Assembly: GCA_019136035.1 (NCBI GenBank)
Contig: JAGVUW010000196.1
Span: 1 to 10,374 of the forward strand
Direction: 5' to 3'
DNA from: Verrucomicrobiota bacterium
GTDB lineage: Bacteria > Verrucomicrobiota > Lentisphaeria > Oligosphaerales > JAFGRS01
DNA length: 10,374 nucleotides
The notes beneath the pieces were generated by a model. It did not search any database. It saw only the letters and a program-made list of their open reading frames with translations, and was not told the origin of the DNA. The translations under genes and the position numbers were made by a program. Below are positions 5,298 through 10,149 of this stretch, one piece after another. How positions within the stretch are numbered: position 1 is the first letter of the stretch; each line of letters starts with the position of its first letter.

Positions 5298-6434
5298 TCA
5301 CCGCGGCGGCCCCCCCGCGACATCCCAGTAGAGGGCGCAGACAGCGTCGGCCATGCGACTCTGGTCATAGCGCCCGGCCCAGGTGCGGGCAACCCTGGCG
5401 GCGCCGGCGCGTCGGGATGGCTCTCGCCACTGCAGGATGCCGGCCGCCAGATCGGCCGGCGTCGGGCCGGTCAGGGTCGCCGCCTTGCAGCCGGCAAGGA
5501 TCTCGCTCGGGCCCGCTGCCTGTACCGCCACCACCGGCCGGCCCAGGGCCAGGGCTTCCACGATGGTCCGCCCGAAAGGCTCCTCGACGGCCGCCGAGAC
5601 CACCACATCGGCCGCCGCCAGCCAGGGCAGCGCCGACGAGGCGTCGGTCACGAAGACAACGCGCCCATCGACACCCAGATCGGCGGCGCGGACGCGCAGA
5701 CGCTGCAGATAGCCGGCGTCGGCGTGACCGCGCACACGGCCCACCAGCACGCCGACCAGGCCATCCTGCTCGCGACTGGCCAGGGCCAGGGCCTCCAGGA
5801 AGGCGCCGTGGCGCTTCCAGGGAACCATGTCGGCCACCATCGCCACCCGCAGTTGCGCCGCCGCGAGGGCCGGGTCCGACACCGGCGTGGTCGCCGCCAT
5901 CGGCGCCAGATCGAAGCCATTCGGAATCACCCGCAGCGGCACCTCCGGAAAGGCCGCCCACTTCGCGGCAACGGCCTGCGAGATGGCGATGACCTCGGCC
6001 AGCCGCGGCGCCAGCAGGCGCAAGGCCAGGGCCGGCACGCGCAGATCGCGGTCATGCAGCACCAGCGGCGCCTGCCGCCGCAGCGCCCGCGGCACCAGCA
6101 GGCCGGCACGGATGCCGTTGGCGTGGATCAGCGTCGGCTGCCACCGCCGCGCCGCCAGGAGGATCGGTCCCCGGGCCGCCAGGCGGTCCCAGGCATAGCG
6201 CGCCATACCCGCGGCGGAACGCTGCCAGTGCGCGGTGCGAAGCTCGCGCACCGGCCATCCGGCCTCGCGGCAACTCTCGAGCAGACCCCCCGGCGTGCGA
6301 TCGGCACTCAGGACCACCGGCGACCAGCCACGCGACGCAACGCCATGAAGGAGAGTCAGCAGGCTGCGCTGCGCTCCGCCCGTGAAGGGGGCGCAGTCCA
6401 CGACCATCGTCGTCTGGGAGGAACCCATTCCCAT
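5298..6434 (-). CDS. Glycosyltransferase family 4 (GT-B fold)
   Basis: This 378-residue enzyme is predicted to transfer a sugar from a nucleotide-sugar donor to a glycan or other acceptor at the cytoplasmic face. The N-terminal acceptor domain has the Gly-rich loop CAPFTGGAQRSLLTL (14-28) and HANGIRAG (104-111). RVIPNGFD (168-175) marks the inter-domain region. The donor domain shows VADMVPWKRHG (200-210, Lys207 in the usual phosphate-binding position), FVTDASSALPWLAAADVVVS (261-280) and the E-x7-E motif EPFGRTIVE (285-293), then GRPVVAVQAAGPSEIL. Length is normal for the family. ATG 6434 is chosen because homology starts just after it and GGTGGG lies five bases upstream; ATG 6428, two codons later, is equally possible. 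The frame is open upstream to 6956 but only through low-complexity repeats. It is first in a probable two-gene operon with the propeller gene. Donor and acceptor are unknown. Confidence 0.9.
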   Translation of the reverse strand: MGMGSSQTTMVVDCAPFTGGAQRSLLTLLHGVASRGWSPVVLSADRTPGGLLESCREAGWPVRELRTAHWQRSAAGMARYAWDRLAARGPILLAARRWQPTLIHANGIRAGLLVPRALRRQAPLVLHDRDLRVPALALRLLAPRLAEVIAISQAVAAKWAAFPEVPLRVIPNGFDLAPMAATTPVSDPALAAAQLRVAMVADMVPWKRHGAFLEALALASREQDGLVGVLVGRVRGHADAGYLQRLRVRAADLGVDGRVVFVTDASSALPWLAAADVVVSAAVEEPFGRTIVEALALGRPVVAVQAAGPSEILAGCKAATLTGPTPADLAAGILQWREPSRRAGAARVARTWAGRYDQSRMADAVCALYWDVAGGPPR

Positions 6435-6495
6435 GACATCCCACCATACAGCCGCCCCCCGGGCAACGCCAACAGCCCAACCGGCGCGATGGAAA

Positions 6496-6531
6496 GGGCG
6501 GACGGGGTGCACAGGGTGGACGAGGTGGACC
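6496..6531 (+). repeat. 9-bp degenerate tandem repeat, GGGTGGACG-like x4
   Basis: Units are GGGCGGACG, GGGTGCACA, GGGTGGACG and AGGTGGACC. The period matches the other 9-bp arrays but the sequence is more diverged. It lies 62 bases upstream of the glycosyltransferase start codon. Confidence 0.7.
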
Positions 6532-6616
6532 GGGGAGGCGTCCGCCCAGCGCGATCGCGCTCGTTGCCGTGATCCCCGTCCTCCTCCTTGTCCTCCTCCT
6601 CGTCCTCGCCCTCGCC

Positions 6617-6695
6617 CCCCCCCGCGCGCGGCGGTCCACAAGGGACTTGAGGGACTCAAGGGACTCAAGGGACAGCCCCCCCGCGCGCGGCGGTC
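6617..6695. repeat. 20-bp direct repeats flanking a 9-bp array (AGGGACTCA type)
   Basis: CCCCCCCGCGCGCGGCGGTC occurs at 6617-6636 and again at 6676-6695, offset 59 bases. Between them are four 9-bp units: AAGGGACTT, GAGGGACTC, AAGGGACTC and AAGGGACAG (6640-6675). Read on the minus strand, the order GCGCGCGGGGGGCTGTCCC then TTGAGTCCC repeats matches the arrangement at 9161-9243 on the + strand. The two islands therefore share a compound module. Confidence 0.85.
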
Positions 6696-6700
6696 TTCCT

Positions 6701-6889
6701 TCCCTCGCCCTCCTCCTCGTCCTCGCCTCCTAGTCCTTATCCTCGTCGTCATCCTTGTCCTCCCCTCCCCCATCCTAGTCGTGGTCCTTGTCGTCATCCT
6801 CGTCCTCCCCGTCGTCCTCCTCCTCGTCCCTCGCCCTCGTCCTCGTCCTCGCCTCCTAGTCCTTATCCTCGTCGTCATCCTCGTCCTCC
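6701..6889. repeat. Polypyrimidine tract with 63-bp direct repeat
   Basis: The + strand here is nearly all C and T with scattered G, built from CTCGTC and CTCCTC hexamers. Positions 6701-6763 recur at 6827-6889 with two mismatches (offset 126), including the distinctive CCTCCTAGTCCTTATCC. Long homopurine/homopyrimidine DNA of this kind can form triplexes and tends to slip during replication. The complementary GAGGAC hexamer array occurs at 9063-9146. Confidence 0.85.
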
Positions 6890-6904
6890 GGCCGATCCGG
6901 AGGA
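6884..6904. repeat. Hairpin at the pyrimidine-to-purine strand switch
   Basis: TCCTCCGG at 6884-6891 pairs perfectly with CCGGAGGA at 6897-6904 around a CCGAT loop. It lies exactly where the + strand changes from pyrimidine-rich to purine-rich. It is in the 3' untranslated region of the minus-strand methyltransferase gene, about 95 bases past the stop. No T-run is seen, so it is not an ordinary terminator. Confidence 0.55.
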
Positions 6905-6921
6905 TCCAGACAAAGACCCAG

Positions 6922-6977
6922 ACCAGGATCAAGACCAGGATCAGGACCAGGATCAAGACCAGGATCAGGACCAGGAT
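6922..6977 (+). repeat. 12-bp tandem repeat with alternating variants
   Basis: ACCAGGATCAAG and ACCAGGATCAGG alternate twice each (6922-6969), followed by a partial ACCAGGAT. The perfect alternation means the last amplification event copied a 24-bp unit. It starts 20 bases past the stop of the minus-strand methyltransferase gene. Confidence 0.92.
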
Positions 6978-6996
6978 TGCTCAGCAGGGGGAGGGT

Positions 6997-7665
6997 TCAG
7001 TCTGGCGGCAGCAGGCGCAGGAGGCGAACGGTGCGCTGCGAGGTGCCCTCGAGGTCGTCGTTGACGGCGACCTCCTCGGTGGCCAGGAGGGCCACGCCGG
7101 TGCGGGGCGCGAAGGGCCGCCCGGCATCGGCGACCAGGACCTCGACGCCGCGGCCGGCCGCCTGGCGGAGCTGCGCAACCATGCGTGCGGCCGGCCCGCG
7201 CTCGTAGAAGAGGTCGGCCACCAGGATGACGGCAGCGCTCTCGTCCAGGCCCTCGGCCGCCTGGTCGCGGCCGTCGAACTCCAGAGCCACGCCGTTCGCG
7301 GCGGCGTTGAGACGGGCCACATGCAGGGCCGTCGGGTCGGTGTCATTGGCGATCACCCGCGCTGCGCCGGCCAGGCTCGCCGCGATGGCTGCGGCGGCGC
7401 CGCCGCAGCCGATCTCCAGGACGACCCGGCCATGGACCCGCGCCGGATCGGCCGCAAACAGCCGGCTGAAGGCGATGGCCGCCGGCCAGGGGACAGCCCA
7501 GTAGGGGACGTCCTGTCGCGACCCGGCCTCCTCTTCCCAGGCCTCCCAGAGCGCAAAGACGTCGGCCGAATGGTGCACGCGCACGGTCGCGCCGGGCTCG
7601 ACGGGTGCCAGCGGCGCCCAGCGCGCCAGGAGTTCCTCCGAGGGCACTCTCGCCGCAGGGCGCAT
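6997..7665 (-). CDS. Class I SAM-dependent methyltransferase, ETF-beta lysine methyltransferase (METTL20)-like
   Basis: This 222-residue enzyme has a seven-strand methyltransferase core. PYWAVPWPAAIAFSRLF (54-70) resembles the PfWa..WPgg segment typical of the METTL20/ETFBKMT branch. Motif I is VVLEIGCGGAAAAIAA (81-96). The acidic residue after strand 2 is in ANDTDP (106-111). LVADLFYER (148-156) corresponds to the catalytic-side motif with D-x-F/V-Y-E, and VLVADAGRPFAP (176-187) matches the family's vLigDPgR segment. Known bacterial members methylate lysines of the electron-transfer flavoprotein beta subunit; annotation pipelines sometimes call them ribosomal protein L11 methyltransferases. 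Start at ATG 7665 is supported by AGGAGG nine bases upstream. The gene is divergent from apbE, with about 245 bases between. ETF-beta as substrate is inferred from family resemblance, and no ETF gene is in the window. Confidence 0.82.
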   Translation of the reverse strand: MRPAARVPSEELLARWAPLAPVEPGATVRVHHSADVFALWEAWEEEAGSRQDVPYWAVPWPAAIAFSRLFAADPARVHGRVVLEIGCGGAAAAIAASLAGAARVIANDTDPTALHVARLNAAANGVALEFDGRDQAAEGLDESAAVILVADLFYERGPAARMVAQLRQAAGRGVEVLVADAGRPFAPRTGVALLATEEVAVNDDLEGTSQRTVRLLRLLPPD

Positions 7666-7721
7666 GTTCCTGGTCCTCCTCGCTTTGATGGAGCCGCTGC
7701 CGACCTGCCGGGCCGTCGGCC

Positions 7722-7842
7722 GCCGTCGACGACAGCCGCCCCGGCGCCGCGGCCGTGGCCCTGAGGATGGGCCTCCGCCACGGGCCGTGTCCGCGCATCC
7801 GTCGCACCATAGCCCGCCAAGGCCGTCGGCGACAGCCGCCCC
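7722..7842 (+). repeat. Pair of 21-bp direct repeats, 100 bp apart
   Basis: GCCGTCGACGACAGCCGCCC at 7722-7741 recurs at 7822-7841 with one change (A to G at the eighth base); the match extends one base further. They lie within the divergent promoter region, so they could be regulator sites or further copies of the intergenic repeat family. Confidence 0.6.
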
Positions 7843-7876
7843 CGCCGCCCACGACGGGCTGGCGAGCCCGCCGCGC

Positions 7877-7904
7877 TTGGATTGTCGGGCGCCGCGGCTA
7901 TGCT
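7877..7904 (+). promoter_or_regulatory. Candidate apbE promoter, possibly leaderless
   Basis: TTGGAT (-35, three matches to consensus) and TATGCT (-10, four matches) are 16 bases apart. The expected start, about seven bases after the -10, falls on the A of ATG 7911. There is no Shine-Dalgarno before that ATG, which fits a leaderless mRNA. Confidence 0.35.
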
Positions 7905-7910
7905 TTGGAT

Positions 7911-9038
7911 ATGAGCTCGCCTCGCCCCCTTCAGGACCATGCGACCCCGGAACCCGCGGAGAACCCCCGGCCGGCCGTAGCGCCGACGGCGCGTCAGCGC
8001 CGGCTGACGCTGGCGGTGCTGGCCGGCATCCTGGTACTGACGCTGGCCGTGCATTGGGTGTATCGCGCCAAGACCGCCGAGCCGCCGCCGGTGAGCCGCG
8101 AGGTGGCGGTCTTCGATTCCTACGCACGGCTGACCCTGTGGGCCGCCGAGAGCCGCGCCTTGCCGGCCCTGGACGAATGCTCGGCCGAGCTGGCCCGCAT
8201 CCACGTGGCCCTGAACCGCTTCAACCCCGGCAGCGAGATCTCGCAGCTCAACGCCACGGCTGGCCAGGAGCCCTTCGTCTGTTCGCCCCTGCTCTGGGAT
8301 GTGCTCCGCCAGGCCCGCCAGGCCTACCGCCAGACCGACGGCGCCTTCGACGTCTCGGTGGGGCCGCTGATGGCCCTGTGGGGCTTCCATCGCCGCCGCG
8401 ACACCCTCCCGAGCGACGCCGAGATTGCAGCGGCGCTGGGCCGGGTCGGCCTGAACCGCGTCGTCTTTGACGACCACGACCGCAGCGTGCGCTTCACCGT
8501 CAAGGGCATGAGCCTGGACTTCGGCGGCATCGCCAAGGGCTACGCCCTCGACCGCGTCATGGCGATCCTGGCGCGGCATGGCATTGACCAGGCCCTGGTC
8601 GACCTCGGCGGCAATGTCGGCTGTACCGAGCTGCCGCCGCCAGGCCGGCCGCACTTCGTCGTCGGCATCCGCAACCCCTTCGCGCTTACGACCCTGCTCG
8701 GACGCCTGGCGGTGCGCGGCCTGGCCGTCGCTACCAGCGGCAACTACGAACGCCGTATCGTTATCCAGGGCAAGGAAATCGGCCATATCGTCGACCCCCG
8801 CATCGGACGCCCCGTCAGCGGGCCGTCCGGGGTGACCGCGGTGACGCCGCGGGGGGTCGACTCGGATGTCTTCTCGACGGCCGTCTATGTGGGTGGAACT
8901 GACCTGGCGCAACGGCTGGTCAAGGCGGTGCCAGGCACGGGTTTCGCGCTGGTCATGGGCACGGCGGACGATTACCGCATCGAGACGGTGGGGACGGTCC
9001 CCCTGCTGGACGGACCTGCCGCCGCCACGGCGCCCTGA
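7911..9038 (+). CDS. apbE: FAD:protein FMN transferase ApbE
   Basis: This 375-residue enzyme cleaves FAD and attaches FMN to a Thr or Ser of target flavoproteins by a phosphoester bond, using Mg2+, outside the cytoplasmic membrane. Residues 31-50 form an N-terminal membrane anchor (LTLAVLAGILVLTLAVHWVY); no lipobox is present. The full ApbE signature follows: FNPGSEISQLN (104-114), GAFDVSVGPLMALWGF (144-159), LDFGGIAKGYALDRV (202-216), VDLGGNVG (230-237), VATSGNYERRIVIQGK (273-288), GHIVDPRIGRPVSG (291-304) and the metal-site region DSDVFSTAVYVGG (317-329). Length is normal for the family. The start is ATG 7911; the frame extends to 7755 but homology and the basic N-terminus fit 7911. No recognisable flavinylation-motif target protein, Rnf or Nqr subunit gene lies in the window. 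The gene is divergent from the methyltransferase and convergent with mreC. Confidence 0.96.
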   Translation: MSSPRPLQDHATPEPAENPRPAVAPTARQRRLTLAVLAGILVLTLAVHWVYRAKTAEPPPVSREVAVFDSYARLTLWAAESRALPALDECSAELARIHVALNRFNPGSEISQLNATAGQEPFVCSPLLWDVLRQARQAYRQTDGAFDVSVGPLMALWGFHRRRDTLPSDAEIAAALGRVGLNRVVFDDHDRSVRFTVKGMSLDFGGIAKGYALDRVMAILARHGIDQALVDLGGNVGCTELPPPGRPHFVVGIRNPFALTTLLGRLAVRGLAVATSGNYERRIVIQGKEIGHIVDPRIGRPVSGPSGVTAVTPRGVDSDVFSTAVYVGGTDLAQRLVKAVPGTGFALVMGTADDYRIETVGTVPLLDGPAAATAP

Positions 9039-9061
9039 GACCGCCGCGCCGGCGGGGGCTG
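9039..9061 (+). repeat. 23-bp direct repeat with hairpin, copy 1 (after apbE stop)
   Basis: This is identical over 23 bases to 9248-9270. It contains a hairpin: CCGCCG 9041-9046, loop CGC, CGGCGG 9050-9055, then GGGCTG. It starts on the base after the apbE stop codon and may act in 3'-end formation, although no T-run follows. Confidence 0.75.
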
Positions 9062-9062
9062 C

Positions 9063-9146
9063 GAGGGCGAGGGCGGGGACGAGGGCGAGGACGAGGGCGA
9101 GGACGAGGGCGAGGACGAGGACGAGGGCGAGGACGAGGACGAGGAC
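9063..9146 (+). repeat. GAGGAC/GAGGGC hexamer array, 14 units
   Basis: Fourteen consecutive hexamers are GAGGAC or GAGGGC, with one GGGGAC. The tract is purine-rich on the + strand, the complement of the tracts at 6575-6620 and 6696-6889. It lies inside the 23-bp direct repeats, in the gap between convergent genes, and could code only for Arg-Pro or Arg-Thr dipeptide runs. Confidence 0.9.
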
Positions 9147-9180
9147 GGGAGAGCGCGCCGCGCGCGCGGGGGCTGTCCCC

Positions 9181-9243
9181 TGAGTCCCCTGAGTCCCCTG
9201 AGTCCCCTGAGTCCCCTGAGTCCCCTGAGTCCCCTGAGTTCCC
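9181..9243 (+). repeat. 9-bp tandem repeat, TGAGTCCCC x7
   Basis: Six exact units of TGAGTCCCC (9181-9234) and one TGAGTTCCC (9235-9243) follow a GCGCGCGGGGGCTGTCCCC lead-in (9162-9180). The complement, GGGGACTCA, is a variant of the AAGGGACTC units at 6640-6675, and the same lead-in module is present there. Confidence 0.92.
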
Positions 9244-9247
9244 TGGC

Positions 9248-9270
9248 GACCGCCGCGCCGGCGGGGGCTG
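9248..9270 (+). repeat. 23-bp direct repeat with hairpin, copy 2 (after mreC stop)
   Basis: A perfect copy of 9039-9061. Its hairpin (9250-9264) lies just outside the mreC stop codon at 9273-9275. The two copies enclose a 186-base insert made of the hexamer array and the 9-bp array. Confidence 0.75.
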
Positions 9271-9272
9271 TA

Positions 9273-10062
9273 TCAGCGCGTTCCCATGGGCTGGTCCGGG
9301 CAGTAGACGGCGACGAAATGCAGGCCTCCGAACGGCGCCGTCGGCGCCACCGCGAGCCGTCCGTGGGCGCCGTCGACCCACTCCATGACGCGTTCCTGCC
9401 CCGGCCGGCGCACGACCCGGCCCACGACCAGGCCGCCGGGGACGCCGCCGCCCAGCCCGGAGGTCCAGACGCGTTCGCCGGCGGCGACGGCGGTATCGCG
9501 CGGCAGGTAGTCGACCTGGCACTGCGGCGCCTGCAGCCAGCGCCCGACGCCGGTGCCCTCGAGGATGCCGGTGCTCTTGCTGGTCTCGAGGACCACGCTC
9601 AGGCGGCAGCCGGATCACCGCGGCGTCGGCCATCACCACGCAGCCCGGCACCACCCCGTCGTGGCTGCCGCGATTGATGCGGAAGCCGCGGTTCCATGTC
9701 GCCGGGTCGCGCACCGTCACCTCGGCCAGGATGACACGCCAGCCCTGCCGGGCTGGCAGGCCGTAGTAGGCACGCAGGTCCTGATTCTGCCGGCGCAGGT
9801 CCTCGGCCTCGGCCGCGGCCAGACGCAGGCGCGCCGCTTCGAGCTGGGCTTCACGCAGGCGCTCGGAGGCGTCGCCCAGGCCGGTGAGGGCGGAGGCGTT
9901 GGTCACCAGGCGCTCGGTCACGCCCGACCAGAGGCCGGCGAAGGGCGTCAGCATCCCGGAGGCGACGCCGCGGGCCAGGCCGCGGCCAAGGGCGGTGGCC
10001 CAGATGCCCAGCAACGCCGCCGCCAGGAGGATGATCGTCAGTCTGGTGAGTAGGCTTCGCAT
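9273..10062 (-). pseudogene. mreC: mreC, rod shape-determining protein, broken by a one-base frameshift
   Basis: MreC is a bitopic periplasmic scaffold linking MreB to the cell-wall elongation machinery. The N-terminal half has a membrane helix (residues 6-22), an amphipathic coiled coil (about 62-97, ERLREAQLEAARLRLAAAEA), and the first beta-domain with VILAEVTVRDPATWNRGF (110-127) and RINRGSHDGVVPG (128-140). The C-terminal half is in the next frame (from about 9611): LSVVLETSKSTGILEGTG, LPRDTAVAAGERVWTSGLG and GGVPGGLVVGRVV, all typical MreC. Removing one G from the GG at 9612-9613 joins them as AAVIGCRLSVVLET and restores the Gly that normally follows AVI, giving 262 residues, short but normal. 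The damage is therefore recent, or a sequencing or assembly error. GTG 10065 overlaps the preferred ATG 10062; no strong Shine-Dalgarno is seen. The gene lies 87 bases after the upstream gene on the same strand. Confidence 0.88.
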
Positions 10063-10149
10063 CACAGCAACGCGGTCAACACCGGTCTGCCACCGGCGGC
10101 GGGCCGGCGCCAGCCGCGCCGGGTGGGCGACAACCGCGTCGGCCGGGCC
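10063..10149. other. Short gap between mreC and the upstream gene
   Basis: This 87-base GC-rich gap contains imperfect GCCGGC/GCCGGT palindromes but no clear promoter or T-run terminator. MreC could be cotranscribed with the upstream gene. Confidence 0.3.

Larger units (their letters stand above)
6435..6996. other. 562-bp non-coding repeat island
   Basis: This region lies between the stop of the methyltransferase gene and the start of the glycosyltransferase gene, both on the minus strand. It is almost entirely simple or compound repeats: 9-bp repeats (6496-6531), pyrimidine-rich degenerate triplets and hexamers (about 6575-6620 and 6696-6889), a 20-bp direct repeat framing a second 9-bp array (6617-6695), a strand-switch hairpin (6884-6904), and 12-bp repeats (6922-6977). 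Reading frames through it encode only runs such as VLILVLILV or RPRPRP and are not credible. No clear promoter for the glycosyltransferase is visible. Confidence 0.8.
7666..7910. promoter_or_regulatory. Divergent promoter region between methyltransferase and apbE
   Basis: This 245-base region must carry promoters for both divergent genes. A candidate for apbE is TTGGAT at 7877-7882 and TATGCT at 7899-7904 with a 16-base spacer. It also holds a 21-bp direct repeat (7722-7742 and 7822-7842, one mismatch, offset exactly 100) ending in CGACAGCCGCCCC, whose complement resembles the GGCTGTC module of the other intergenic islands. The methyltransferase ribosome-binding site is at its left edge. Confidence 0.45.

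Noticed and set aside
6435..6956. N-terminal extension of the glycosyltransferase frame
   Set aside because: The frame is open only because the tandem repeats have periods divisible by three. The product is low-complexity (VLILVLILV, RRGRGRG) and family homology starts near 6434.
6382..7764. Plus-strand open frame through the repeat island and the methyltransferase
   Set aside because: Half of it translates simple repeats and the rest is antisense to the methyltransferase.
3163..9243. CRISPR array
   Set aside because: The repeats are 6, 9, 12 or 18 bp and directly abutting, with no unique spacers of uniform length and no cas genes.
8953..9610. Readthrough of the mreC N-terminal frame into GDS and RPRP repeats
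   Set aside because: After the frameshift this frame loses all MreC similarity and only translates antisense sequence and intergenic tandem repeats.
9600..9620. Programmed ribosomal frameshift in mreC
   Set aside because: There is no slippery heptamer or convincing downstream pseudoknot, and programmed frameshifting is not known for MreC. A mutation or sequence error is simpler.
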